Source of the DNA: Pleurocapsa sp. PCC 7319
GTDB taxonomy: Bacteria > Cyanobacteriota > Cyanobacteriia > Cyanobacteriales > Xenococcaceae
Assembly (NCBI RefSeq): GCF_000332195.1
Contig: NZ_KB235922.1
Coordinates: 4,127,322 to 4,191,321 of the forward strand
Direction: 5' to 3'
DNA: 64,000 nucleotides
Each line of letters begins with the position of its first letter. Within the stretch, counting starts at the first letter, position 1. The notes beneath the pieces were generated by a model. The model saw only the letters and a program-made list of their open reading frames with translations. It ran no database searches and was not told the DNA's origin. Of the stretch, positions 26,572-35,473 are shown one piece after another. A program made the translations under genes and the position numbers.

Positions 26572-27549
26572 TTATTTATTGCTGAGTCCTAATTCTCTTT
26601 TTAGTAAATTAATTGACTTCTCGGCAATGTAGCTATCAGTACGAATTACATCGGGAATCCGAATTAAATCCTCTCGCATAGCGATAATCTCAGATTTAAC
26701 GAGATCGTAACTAGCAAAGCCAGCAATCAGTGTATGAGCCGCCCGAATAACTGCTTTAAGGCGTTCGCGATCGCTCACAGCAGAAGTTAAGACTAGTAAA
26801 TCGTCTCCTCTTTGGCTGTTAACTATACTAGAAGCAATACTCAAAGTTCCCTCACTAAGGCTAACTATACCCAGACAAGCTTGGGATGGAAGGGTCTTAA
26901 TGATCTCTAATTCCTTATTGTAGTCGTACATATCAATGGGAATAACTCGAAAAGAATTGGGGGGGACAATTGCCAACACCTCTTGAATAAAATAACGATT
27001 AGTTACCAAAGTACCAAAGTTAATTTTTTCCAGAATTTGTGGTAATTCCTCTAATTCAATTAATTCAATGTCGATTGACAATGAATCCCTCAGCTCCTGC
27101 TGCATGATTTCTCCCGCGCTGATGTCTCTTTGGGGAACAGTAACAATAACGCGATCGCAACAACTAATACGCCAGTCTATTTCTTCCAGAACAATATCTT
27201 TGAACTGAGCTAAAGTGCAACCTAACTCTAAAGCCCGATCGATACTTTCTTTGATCACATTGACTGAGGCAATTACAGGGGAGTCAGAATTGAGAGTATT
27301 TTCTCGTTCGTGAGTTTTGACATAAATTCCCGAACCAGCAACTGATTCTACTAGCCCGCTTTCTTCTAATTGCTGATAAACTTTACTGATGGTGTTGCGG
27401 TGAAGACCTGTAATCATCGCTAATTGCCTGGTACTGGGTAAACGATGAGCAGGAGGATATTGTCCAGAAGCGATCGCAAATTGAAGTTGAGCAAATAATT
27501 GCTTAGATGCTGGTACGTCACTATCTGACTGGATTTGAAAATTCAGCAT
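26572..27549 (-). CDS. GntR-family transcriptional regulator
   Basis: A 325-residue regulator. Residues 8-75 form the GntR winged helix (QLFAQLQFAIASGQYPPAHR, then LPSTRQLAMITGLHRNTISK and VYQQLEESGLVESVAGSGIY). The C-terminal 240 residues resemble a two-lobed ligand-binding domain rather than an FCD, UTRA or aminotransferase domain. The length and layout recall Synechocystis Sll1961, a GntR regulator linked to photosystem stoichiometry; that link is from memory and not tested. It ends 20 bp before the LRAT-like gene starts. Confidence 0.85.
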   Translation of the reverse strand: MLNFQIQSDSDVPASKQLFAQLQFAIASGQYPPAHRLPSTRQLAMITGLHRNTISKVYQQLEESGLVESVAGSGIYVKTHERENTLNSDSPVIASVNVIKESIDRALELGCTLAQFKDIVLEEIDWRISCCDRVIVTVPQRDISAGEIMQQELRDSLSIDIELIELEELPQILEKINFGTLVTNRYFIQEVLAIVPPNSFRVIPIDMYDYNKELEIIKTLPSQACLGIVSLSEGTLSIASSIVNSQRGDDLLVLTSAVSDRERLKAVIRAAHTLIAGFASYDLVKSEIIAMREDLIRIPDVIRTDSYIAEKSINLLKRELGLSNK

Positions 27550-27652
27550 TGGAAAATAAGCGAACGAAAGGACTGACTTTTATTGGCGCTATTGTATGCG
27601 GAAAATAAGTGTTTTCTAAGGAATTAATAATCTTTTGTAAAAAAGAAGACAA

Positions 27653-28441
27653 CTATTTTTTATAACCTACTTCTAAATCTATTGAACCGCTATGCTCTGG
27701 AGACACTTGCTGACGGAAAAATTCTTCAATAGAATCTTTCTCAACTTTAGATGAGGAGCTAAAAATGAACAGGATTTTTGATTTGGCAAAATTCTTTTTT
27801 TCAATGATGATGTTATATTTTTGTGTTTTGAGAGCATTACGATATTGTTCAACTGATTCCCAAAACAATTTTTTCTCTAGCCCCGTAATTTCAATTTGAT
27901 AAATAGTTCTGCGCTCTAAAAAATAAATTAAAATCCACCCTACCAAGGTGGAAACCCCGGCAATGTAAAGCATCTTTAGACCACAACAGAGACCAATCAG
28001 AGCGACTAAAATCAAACGTCCAGTTTGGTTAGATCCCCCAGCATTTGTCCTAAAGCGCATCAATCCTCCAAGACCAAAAAAGATAAATCCTAGTTCAGGA
28101 CCATAATCAGCCACAGTAGCACCAACAAGAGAACCAATCATGGCATAGAATAAGAAAGTTTTAGGTGCTTCAATCTCATCAATGTTCTCCTTTTTACCAA
28201 AGGTTTGAGGATGGAAAGCAATAATCATACCAAAAACTATTGCCATGATCAGAGAAATTACATATCCACTCAATTGATTCAAGCCCATGTAGCTTTCGAC
28301 AAAGCTGTCCATCATAGATGATGTATTGGTACCTGGAAAAGCATTTTGAGTAACAACATTGTCTTGACTAAGTACAATTCTTCCGTAGAGAGTTAAGGAA
28401 AATATGACTAAAAAGTAGCTAATTCTAGTAAAAATACGCAT
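27653..28441 (-). CDS. Multi-pass membrane protein (DUF4956/MgtC-like)
   Basis: A 262-residue protein with an N-terminal signal-like helix (ISYFLVIFSLTLYGRIVL), helices at about 57-77, 94-112, 115-128 and 140-175, and a soluble C-terminal domain of about 85 residues ending in a charged tail. The stretch LGGLMRFRTNAGGSNQTGRL is the recognisable element and resembles the GxLxRFRT motif of DUF4956 and related MgtC/SapB-like proteins. Transport or polyphosphate-linked roles are known for distant relatives; here the function is unknown. It follows the exoD-like gene on the same strand. Confidence 0.6.
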   Translation of the reverse strand: MRIFTRISYFLVIFSLTLYGRIVLSQDNVVTQNAFPGTNTSSMMDSFVESYMGLNQLSGYVISLIMAIVFGMIIAFHPQTFGKKENIDEIEAPKTFLFYAMIGSLVGATVADYGPELGFIFFGLGGLMRFRTNAGGSNQTGRLILVALIGLCCGLKMLYIAGVSTLVGWILIYFLERRTIYQIEITGLEKKLFWESVEQYRNALKTQKYNIIIEKKNFAKSKILFIFSSSSKVEKDSIEEFFRQQVSPEHSGSIDLEVGYKK

Positions 28442-28562
28442 TAAAGTAATTAGTTTTGGTTTAAATTTATTTATTTTCTTAAAGCTTATGGCTCTAAGCT
28501 TCTTAATTAACTTTTTGCGTAGTAGCTTAAAGCTTATGGCTTATGGCTGGGGCGAAGCCCCT

Positions 28563-29186
28563 TTATCTGGCTAGCTGCTCTTTAATTACATCAATTAAGT
28601 TGGAGCCACCCCAAACTACAGCAATTAAAATTGAGGTGGAAACTGCTGCCCCCAAAGCGCAGATAATTAGACCCAGTAAACTAATTGCCCCGTCATCCTC
28701 TACTAAACCAAAACCAGTTACAAAAATTCCGATCGCGGGTAAGGTGTTTGTCCCAGGAATGACAATCATCATGGAAATCGACATTAAGGCGATCGCACTA
28801 CCCAGCACTACTCTTCCTGGCAAACTAGTACAGATCGAGCTAAAACGGGGTTGAGTTAGAGCTTCAATTCTCTGTAGCCAAGGAATTCCTTTTTTGACAA
28901 CTCCTTGCACTTTCTCTAAAGGCATCGAACCATTCATGATTTTAGCGGGTAGCCAGGGGCGATCGCGACCTATAATTAGCTGTATAGCCAAGAAAAACAT
29001 AGCAACTCCGAAAGGAACAGAGTAACCAGGAGCAGGGATTGGCAAAGCAGAAGGTAGAGCTAAAATTACAAATAAAAATCCGAATACTCTTTCCCCCGCT
29101 AGAGTTAGAATATCTGCTAAAGTAACCTTTTGACCTCTAGATTCTTCAAAAAAATAACGGTTAAGTTCGATAGAAAGTTTTGCCAT
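28563..29186 (-). CDS. ExoD-family membrane protein
   Basis: A 207-residue protein with four to five hydrophobic segments. The ExoD landmarks are visible: LADILTLAGERVFGFLFVIL, ALPSALPIPAPGYSVPFGVA and GRDRPWLPAKI, then the VVLGSAIALMSISMMI and GIFVTGFGLVEDDGAI helices. In Rhizobium ExoD affects exopolysaccharide production; the biochemical role is unknown. Small GCTTATG repeats (28529-28549) lie between it and the next gene. Confidence 0.85.
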   Translation of the reverse strand: MAKLSIELNRYFFEESRGQKVTLADILTLAGERVFGFLFVILALPSALPIPAPGYSVPFGVAMFFLAIQLIIGRDRPWLPAKIMNGSMPLEKVQGVVKKGIPWLQRIEALTQPRFSSICTSLPGRVVLGSAIALMSISMMIVIPGTNTLPAIGIFVTGFGLVEDDGAISLLGLIICALGAAVSTSILIAVVWGGSNLIDVIKEQLAR

Positions 29187-29228
29187 TTAGAATTTTAAAA
29201 AATAATTTATTAAACCAAAATAAAATAA

Positions 29229-29251
29229 AAAGGTGAGCAATGCCCACCTTT
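29229..29251 (-). terminator. Terminator of ahcY
   Basis: Hairpin AAAGGTG / CACCTTT with additional G-C pairs near the loop. On the minus strand it is followed by TTATTTTATTTT. It lies between the ahcY stop (29477) and the exoD-like start (29186). Confidence 0.75.
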
Positions 29252-29363
29252 GATTTAGAACTTAAATTTTAGACATGGTTTAGCTATTTCAATTTACCTA
29301 AACCAGTTGTTATCTTTTAGGCGTTGCTGATTTGAAGTATGAAACCGAAAAGTAATCTGTTCG

Positions 29364-29398
29364 TAGCTCTTAGCTTTTAGCTCTTAGCTCTTAGCTTT
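29364..29398. repeat. Heptanucleotide tandem array, unit TAGCTCT x5
   Basis: Five units, TAGCTCT and TAGCTTT mixed, in the ahcY 3' region. Confidence 0.85.
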
Positions 29399-29476
29399 TT
29401 AATTAATCTGCTTAGTCATTAAAGTTTAAAATCATACCTCGATCCAGCAACGCCGTTATCTTTTAAGTTGCATTTT

Positions 29477-30880
29477 TTAGTACTTGTATGCTTCAGGTTT
29501 AAAGGGACCGTTTACTGGTACATTAATGTATTTAGCCTGTTCTTCAGTTAATTCAGTAATCACGCCGCCAAATCCTGCAACCATATAACGAGCTACTTCT
29601 TCATCTAAATGTTTGGGTAGCACTTCAACTGTAATAGCAGCAGCTTTTTCCTCTGGAGATTTATCAGCAAACTTACGTTCAAATAAAAACATTTGAGCTA
29701 GTACTTGGTTAGCAAAAGATCCATCCATAATTCTGGAGGGGTGTCCAGTGGCATTCCCTAAATTGACTAGACGACCTTCAGACAATAGCAGTAAGAAATC
29801 TTGAGGATCATTACTACGATAAACTTGATGCACCTGAGGTTTAACTTCTTCCCAACGCCATTCCCGACGCATAAAGGCAGTATCGATCTCATTATCAAAG
29901 TGACCGATATTACAAACCACAGCACCTGGTTTTAGGTGAGTCAACATATTAGCGTCGCAGACATTGAAGTTACCAGTTGCGGTTACAACCATATCAAGTG
30001 ATGCGAGTAATTCTTTGTTGATGCTGTTGACCGAACCGTCATTTTTGCCATCAATGTAAGGAGAAACTAGTTCATAACCATCCATACAAGCTTGCATAGC
30101 GCAAATGGGGTCAACCTCGGCAACTTTAACGATCATGCCTTCTTGACGGAGAGAAGCCACAGAACCTTTACCAACATCACCATAGCCAATTACCAAGGCT
30201 TTTTTACCAGCCATTAAGTGATCTAGACCACGTTTGATCGCGTCATTCAAACTATGACGACATCCGTACTTGTTATCATTTTTGGCTTTGGTGACAGAAT
30301 CATTAACATTGATCGCTGGAACTTTTAGTTCTCCCTTTTCCAGCATTTCCCAGAGACGGTGAACTCCAGTAGTAGTTTCTTCTGTGACACCATGAATTCG
30401 GTTTAGCATTTCAGGATACTTTTCATGGATATGACCAGTTAAATCACCACCATCATCCAAAATCATATTGGCATCCCACAAGTCTCCTTCCCCATCACGG
30501 CAAGTTTGCTCAATACACCAAATGTATTCTTCTTCTGTCTCGCCTTTCCAGGCAAATACAGGTATTCCCGCAGCAGCAATGGCAGCAGCAGCATGATCTT
30601 GTGTCGAAAAGATGTTACAAGAAGACCAACGAACTTCAGCACCTAATTCACATAGGGTTTCAATTAAAACCGCTGTTTGTATTGTCATGTGAATGCAGCC
30701 AATGATCTTTGCACCCTGCAACGGTTTACTATCTCGGTATTTAGCCCGAATTGTCATTAATGCTGGCATTTCACCTTCGGCAATAGATATTTCTTTGCGC
30801 CCCCAATCTGCCAGAGAAATGTCGGCTACTTTATAGTCTTGAATATTCTTTTTTTCCTTGGTAATCACTTGTGTAGTCAT
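29477..30880 (-). CDS. ahcY: S-adenosylhomocysteine hydrolase
   Basis: A 467-residue NAD-dependent enzyme splitting S-adenosylhomocysteine to adenosine and homocysteine, sustaining the methyl cycle. Visible: [20 protein letters not shown] near residue 60, [36 protein letters not shown] (catalytic Lys/Asp), the NAD loop [19 protein letters not shown] near 238, GHFDNEID and the C-terminal [10 protein letters not shown] with the conserved Lys and Tyr. I looked for a SAH riboswitch in the 300 bp upstream (30881-31180) and saw no convincing one; nothing else was recognised there. Confidence 0.97.
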   Translation of the reverse strand: MTTQVITKEKKNIQDYKVADISLADWGRKEISIAEGEMPALMTIRAKYRDSKPLQGAKIIGCIHMTIQTAVLIETLCELGAEVRWSSCNIFSTQDHAAAAIAAAGIPVFAWKGETEEEYIWCIEQTCRDGEGDLWDANMILDDGGDLTGHIHEKYPEMLNRIHGVTEETTTGVHRLWEMLEKGELKVPAINVNDSVTKAKNDNKYGCRHSLNDAIKRGLDHLMAGKKALVIGYGDVGKGSVASLRQEGMIVKVAEVDPICAMQACMDGYELVSPYIDGKNDGSVNSINKELLASLDMVVTATGNFNVCDANMLTHLKPGAVVCNIGHFDNEIDTAFMRREWRWEEVKPQVHQVYRSNDPQDFLLLLSEGRLVNLGNATGHPSRIMDGSFANQVLAQMFLFERKFADKSPEEKAAAITVEVLPKHLDEEVARYMVAGFGGVITELTEEQAKYINVPVNGPFKPEAYKY

Positions 30881-31179
30881 AGATTCTTTGTTAACTAGAG
30901 TACTATTTGTAAAGTATTTACTTCGTCAGTTTTGCCAGAGTCAAATTAGGTAAATGCTAACCTAAGCAACCATAATCAGCAGATTAAAAATAACTGGGTC
31001 TTAACTTCCTAACATATTAATTCAGTCATATGCTACTTTGCCTGCTGCAAAGAATTTGACAGATACAAACGTAGTTTTCGCTACTCTAGTAATAATTTAG
31101 ATACTAGAAATATGAGAAATGAACTATCTTAGGCTAGAGAAATTTCTCATGTAATATAGCACAGTTATCAAGGAAAGCT

Positions 31180-31812
31180 AGATTTCAGAACTTGAAGATT
31201 TACCTAGATGATAGGAAGAACTATACCGACAATCGAGGTAACAAGGTTGAAAATCCTCGTCATCTGAGAAAATCGGAAAAAGCTCTTAAACGTCTGCAAA
31301 GACGGGTTAGTCGCAAGGTTAAAGGCTCTAATAAGCGCAAAAAAGCAATTAATAAACTGGGAAGAAAGCACTTGAAAGTCTCGCGCCAGCGTAAAGATTT
31401 TGCCGTGAAGTTGGCAAGATGCGTAGTCAAATCTAACGATTTGGTGGTGTTTGAGAAACTGACGGTGCCTAATATGGTCAAGAATCGTCGTCTTGCCAAA
31501 AGCATTTCCTGCGCTGCATGGAGACAATTCTTTGAATGGTTGGAATACTATGGACAAGTTTTTGGCAAAATTGTCATTGCTGTTCCACCTCAGTACACCA
31601 GTCAAGAGTGCAGTTCTTGTCATCGAATTGTTAAAAAGTCTTTGTCTGAAAGAACCCATGCTTGCGAGTGTGGCTGTATTCTCGATAGAGACGAAAATGC
31701 CAGCCGTAATTTGTTGGCAAAAGGATTGGAATATTTGAGTAGGGGGGGGCACTCCCGAATTAACGCCCAAGGACATTTGAACCTCTGTCAAATAAGTGAA
31801 AGCGAGCTTTGA
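31180..31812 (+). pseudogene. TnpB (IS200/IS605 group) remnant, N-terminus missing
   Basis: About 206 codons match the C-terminal half of TnpB/OrfB: YTDNRGNKVENPRHLRKSEK, VVFEKLTVPNMVKNRRLAKS (Glu of the RuvC site), VPPQYTSQECSSCHRIVKKS and ACECGCILDRDENASRNLLA (zinc ribbon and final catalytic Asp). Full TnpB has about 170 more residues with the first catalytic Asp; these are absent, and the frame starts only with TTG 31192. So it is a 5'-truncated fossil with its right end retained. No tnpA is nearby. Confidence 0.88.
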
Positions 31813-31836
31813 TAAGTTTGGTGGTTGAGTTGGGAA

Positions 31837-31869
31837 CCCCACACTGTACCGCAAGCGGTCAGTGTTGGG
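31837..31869 (+). repeat. IS605-type right-end hairpin
   Basis: A hairpin with ACCGC / GCGGT at its top and CACT / AGTG and CCCA / TGGG below lies 25 bp past the tnpB stop, preceded by TTGAGTTGGGAAC. This is where IS200/IS605 elements carry the subterminal hairpin and the 3' part of the omega RNA. Confidence 0.65.
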
Positions 31870-32040
31870 AGGATGTCAGAAATTCATAATAGGCGTAAAA
31901 CATATCAATTACCTATAAAGCTTAAAGTTTTGACGACTTTAGCTTAAAGTTTTGATGATTCTAAGCTTAGAGTACTTTACTTATTCTCCTAGGTGAAGGT
32001 AAGAAACTTAGCAGTAGGTTAAAAAGTTTGGGTTTAAGAT

Positions 32041-33285
32041 ATGACTACAATACCCCGTCTAATTGCTTATTCCAATGAGTTTTTTCTTGGTAATGACTTG
32101 AGCCTTTTCGCTCCCGATAATAACATCAGCGGTGATTTTGATAGACTAACTACCCCTCCATCTGCGCGTTTCAGAGGCAGTAATGATGTCATTAAGGCGA
32201 AGGCTAGAAATACTAATATCATTGCTGGGGATGCAAGAGAAGCTCAGGCACTAGATGATAATAGTTTGGAAATTAAGGGTGGCAATGACCGGATTAAGTC
32301 CTTGGCAGATGATGGCAGTAACTTTATTCAGGGTGATCTAAATAGAGCAGAAGCCTCAGGAGGAGGTAGAGTTACCATCAAAGGTGGCAACGATAAAATT
32401 ATTGCCGTATCCAACTCTACTTTTTTTCCCAACGGTGAGCCGGTTCTTCAGCCTCCTTTCCCGACGCCAAGCGCTGCCAATGTCGTTACCGGCGATTTAG
32501 GTTTCGCTCAAGTATCCGGTGCAGGTAGCAGCGTCAACACCTGGGGTGGCAACGACCACATCAAGGCAGTCGCTAAGAATGGGGGAAATGTCATCGCTGG
32601 TGATGTGGGTGCAGCTGTAGCATTTAGTGGTGCTAGGGTAAACATTCGGAGTGGGCGTGATGTCATCAACTCCTTTTCCGTCGGTGAAAGCGAGCTAGCT
32701 GGGGATGTGGGTACTGCTATAGCGCTAAATAGCATAATTACCATCGAAAGTGACAACGATCGCATCATCAGCCAAGGAAGTGGCAACGATCAAATATCGG
32801 GAGACATTCTCCAAGCATTTGGTAATGTAACCGTAACTGCTTATGGAAATGATTACATTGTTGCAGGAGGCGGCAATGACCAAGTCTTCGGTGACTATGA
32901 TCCAGCCATGGTCAATGATGCTGCGGCTACTAGTGGCGGCAATGATGTTCTCGTGGGAGTCGATCTTAGAGCAAGTATGCCTGGAACACTCGAAGTAGAT
33001 GTACTGTGGGGTAACGGTGGTGAAGATACTTTTGTCTTAGGCGATCGCCACAACTTCTTTTACCTAGGACATGGTATTAGTGACTTAGCATTTATTAAAG
33101 ACTTTGGCGACCAAGAGGATCAAGACTGGATTCAGCTCAAATGGGGTGGCGGTTCCAATGGCTTCAAAAGCTACTCTTTTGACCAAGATGGTAACGATAC
33201 TAAGATTTCTTTCCAAGGAGATTTAATTGCAGTTGTAGAGGGAGCCACAATGAGTGAGGTAGAAAATAGAATCGTCTGGGCATAG
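32041..33285 (+). CDS. RTX-type calcium-binding repeat protein
   Basis: A 414-residue protein with no signal peptide. From about residue 45 to 300 it carries some ten GGND-(R/K/H/Q/V)-type motifs (GGNDRIKSL, GGNDKIIAV, GGNDHIKAV, GGNDQVFGD, GGNDVLVGV) alternating with GD-type turns (IAGDAREAQA, VTGDLGFAQVS), the hallmark of hemolysin-type calcium-binding beta rolls. The C-terminal 100 residues (DTFVLGDRHNFFYLGHGISD then LAFIKDFGDQEDQDWIQL) form the usual RTX cap used in type I secretion. No enzymatic domain is seen. Probably secreted or surface protein; no exporter is adjacent. Confidence 0.82.
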   Translation: MTTIPRLIAYSNEFFLGNDLSLFAPDNNISGDFDRLTTPPSARFRGSNDVIKAKARNTNIIAGDAREAQALDDNSLEIKGGNDRIKSLADDGSNFIQGDLNRAEASGGGRVTIKGGNDKIIAVSNSTFFPNGEPVLQPPFPTPSAANVVTGDLGFAQVSGAGSSVNTWGGNDHIKAVAKNGGNVIAGDVGAAVAFSGARVNIRSGRDVINSFSVGESELAGDVGTAIALNSIITIESDNDRIISQGSGNDQISGDILQAFGNVTVTAYGNDYIVAGGGNDQVFGDYDPAMVNDAAATSGGNDVLVGVDLRASMPGTLEVDVLWGNGGEDTFVLGDRHNFFYLGHGISDLAFIKDFGDQEDQDWIQLKWGGGSNGFKSYSFDQDGNDTKISFQGDLIAVVEGATMSEVENRIVWA

Positions 33286-33347
33286 ATAATCTGCTAATTT
33301 TCTTGCTGAACTTGTTAAACGAGAAGTATTGATTGGAGACCCCCACT

Positions 33348-33383
33348 TATAGCGATCGCATAGTTGCGATCGCTATAATACAT
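33348..33383 (+). terminator. Hairpin made of two HIP1 octamers, likely terminator
   Basis: A perfect 13-bp inverted repeat, TATAGCGATCGCA / TGCGATCGCTATA, with a TAGT loop, followed after a few bases by CATTTTTT. It lies 63 bp past the RTX gene stop. Both arms contain GCGATCGC. Confidence 0.75.
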
Positions 33384-33495
33384 TTTTTAACTAAAAAAAT
33401 TTACCAGTTCTAAATTATTGAATAATTAATGGGGACATCTGAGTTTTTCAGAAGTTCGGAATAAAACATTTTTTGAGGATTGAGGAGAATTTGAT

Positions 33496-33846
33496 ATGGC
33501 TTGGACGAAAGCATTGTCAGCCGAAGAATTAACACCTGGGACGAGACAGGTTGTTAAGTTAGATCAGAAAGCACTATTACTCTTAAATGAATCTGGCAAT
33601 ATTTATGCAATTGATAGTATTTGCCCCCATTTAAAACTACCTCTCAAAAAAGGTAAGATTACCCCTGATGGTTCTATTGTCTGTCCTTGGCATCGTAGTG
33701 AATTTGATCTAGAAACTGGCAATGTTAAAAACTGGTGTCCTTTTCCCCCTGTTGTAGGTAACGTACTAGGCAAAATTTCAACAGAGAAAACTTTAGGAAT
33801 TTTTCCGACTCGGATTGAAGATGGACAAATTTTAGTGGATCTATAA
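33496..33846 (+). CDS. Rieske-type [2Fe-2S] ferredoxin
   Basis: A 116-residue soluble protein with the Rieske cluster motifs CPHLKLPLKKG (CxH) near residue 43 and CPWHRSEFDLETG (CxxH) near 64. The size and lack of a membrane anchor point to a NirD- or dioxygenase-ferredoxin-like electron carrier rather than a cytochrome-complex Rieske protein. It stands alone, with no oxygenase next to it. The PaO-type oxygenase at 60721 is too far away to imply partnership. Confidence 0.9.
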   Translation: MAWTKALSAEELTPGTRQVVKLDQKALLLLNESGNIYAIDSICPHLKLPLKKGKITPDGSIVCPWHRSEFDLETGNVKNWCPFPPVVGNVLGKISTEKTLGIFPTRIEDGQILVDL

Positions 33847-33903
33847 AAATCACTTACAAAAGGGTGTTGTTAAGATTGCACCCTCATAAAATTTATTTTT
33901 CTT

Positions 33904-34059
33904 CTATTTTTGGCTGTCCCTAGTAATCATGGCATCCTCAATATTTATAGAATTAGATGATTCTTCCTGTTTTTGAATAGAATTAGATGCTTGAATAATC
34001 AAAAGCCCAATTATAAAACAAAATAATAAATCGACAAACGTTTTATTTATGCCCTGCAT
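33904..34059 (-). CDS. Small single-pass membrane protein (51 residues)
   Basis: An ATG at 34059 opens 51 codons: MQGINKTFVDLLFCFIIGLL then IIQASNSIQKQEESS and a polar tail. One transmembrane helix covers about residues 8-23. The pattern FVDLLF followed by a long hydrophobic run resembles the N-terminal anchor of ExbD/TolR or MotB-type proteins, but there is no periplasmic domain. No clear Shine-Dalgarno. The rest of the 470-bp gap to holA (to 34320) is AT-rich with nothing recognised. Confidence 0.4.
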   Translation of the reverse strand: MQGINKTFVDLLFCFIIGLLIIQASNSIQKQEESSNSINIEDAMITRDSQK

Positions 34060-34320
34060 TTTTAAATCTTGTATTATATTTGCCCAATAAACATAACTCC
34101 AAAATAATACTTAATTTATCCTCATAACCTAAAATTTTTGGGAACTTTATATAACCAAGAGAAAATTAAATAATACATCAAGTAATAATCTCAATACGAA
34201 TTTTATATTGTTTACATTTTGTTATAAATACTGATACTAACTCTATAATCAAACTGCCTTTTCATAATCAATAATTAAAACAAGAATCAAAAGGTAAAAG
34301 TTTGTGGAGATTAAGAAATT

Positions 34321-35304
34321 ATGCCTATCTATTTATATTGGGGAGAAGATGATTTTGCGATCGCCCAAGCTGTAGAAAAACTACAAACTAAAGTTCTCGA
34401 TCCAAGTTGGCTGCAGTTTAATTATCATAAGCTTTCTGCCGACCAACCTGAAGCAATTTTTGCTGGTCTAAATCAAGCTTTGACCCCCGTATTCGGTATG
34501 GGAGAAAGATTGGTCTGGCTAGAAAATATAACTATATGCCATCAGAAGCCATCAGCAGAAATTCTGGCAGAATTAGAACGCACCTTAAAGATAATTCCTG
34601 AGACATCTCACTTACTGTTAACTACCAATAAAAAAATTGATAGCAGACTAAATTCAACCAAACAAATCAAAAAATATGCTCAAGTTCAAGACTTTAGTTT
34701 AATACCTCCTTGGAAAACTGATTTAATTACGGCTCAAGTAAGAAAAGGGGCTCAAGAAATTCAGCTTAAATTAACACCAAAAGCACTCACTTTACTAGCA
34801 GAATCGGTAGGCAATGACACTAGACAATTATGGAATGAATTAGAAAAATTAAAAATCTACTCAAGTGATTCTGAGCAAGCACTAGATGAAAATACAGTAG
34901 CTAACTTAGTTCTTTGTAATACCCAAAATAGTCTACAGTTAGCAGCCGCCATTAAAGATGGTGAAACAGATAAAGCCTTAGGGTTAGTTACTGATTTAAT
35001 TAACCGCAATGAACCCGCATTAAAGATAGTTGCCACCTTAGTAGGGCAATTTCGGACATGGACAATAGTTAAATTAATGGAAGAAGCTGGAGAACGAGAC
35101 AATAAGGCGATCGCTTCTACTGCCGGCATCAATAATCCTAACCGTCTTTATTTTATTCGCCAAGAAATTCACCAAACAAGATCCCAACAGTTGTTATCGA
35201 CACTGCCATTGTTATTAGACCTTGAATATAGGCTCAAAAGAGGAGCAGAAGTGTTGGGAATATTGCAAACTAAAATTATTGAACTTTGCTTAGTATTTCA
35301 ATAG
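34321..35304 (+). CDS. holA: DNA polymerase III subunit delta
   Basis: A 327-residue clamp-loader subunit. The N-terminus MPIYLYWGEDDFAIAQAVEK is the typical delta start (YxxGED), followed by the AAA-like fold without Walker A, HLLLTTNKKIDSRLNSTKQI near residue 100, and the C-terminal collar with SLQLAAAIKDGETDKALGLV and QLLSTLPLLLDLEYRLKRGA. Delta opens the beta sliding clamp. Its 3' end overlaps an inverted IS1 remnant. Confidence 0.9.
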   Translation: MPIYLYWGEDDFAIAQAVEKLQTKVLDPSWLQFNYHKLSADQPEAIFAGLNQALTPVFGMGERLVWLENITICHQKPSAEILAELERTLKIIPETSHLLLTTNKKIDSRLNSTKQIKKYAQVQDFSLIPPWKTDLITAQVRKGAQEIQLKLTPKALTLLAESVGNDTRQLWNELEKLKIYSSDSEQALDENTVANLVLCNTQNSLQLAAAIKDGETDKALGLVTDLINRNEPALKIVATLVGQFRTWTIVKLMEEAGERDNKAIASTAGINNPNRLYFIRQEIHQTRSQQLLSTLPLLLDLEYRLKRGAEVLGILQTKIIELCLVFQ

Positions 35305-35473
35305 CTCCATAGGCTGCCCAAAAATCAGTGTAAGAGATCGCACACTGGCGATAGGCTGGAGGTAAAGAATTCCATAGTTTTCTGGCTGCCTTCTCGTCGC
35401 GATTGTGCTCCGCTTTAATTCGCCAACAGTATCTATTGAACGGTGGAATTAATTTGATTATTAAAATATTCAA
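35276..35473 (-). pseudogene. IS1-type transposase remnant
   Basis: The 65-codon frame contains NRDEKAARKLWNSLPPAYRQ then CAISYTDFWAAYGAI, matching the middle of IS1 InsAB transposase (pattern TAQKLWDSLP..YRQCAV.YTDFW.AY). Homology covers about 35296-35414; the flanks are not IS1-like and the DDE catalytic set is incomplete. It fills the gap between the holA stop and the TPR gene stop. The homology begins at a GCGATTG (plus strand), the same place where the HIP1 modules insert. Confidence 0.8.

Noticed and set aside
30881-31180. Possible SAH riboswitch upstream of ahcY
   Set aside because: I could not find the conserved pseudoknot core; only AT-rich sequence is visible.
31204-31854. A 216-codon open frame antisense to tnpB
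   Set aside because: It mirrors the tnpB frame; residues show no domain and the tnpB strand has clear motifs.
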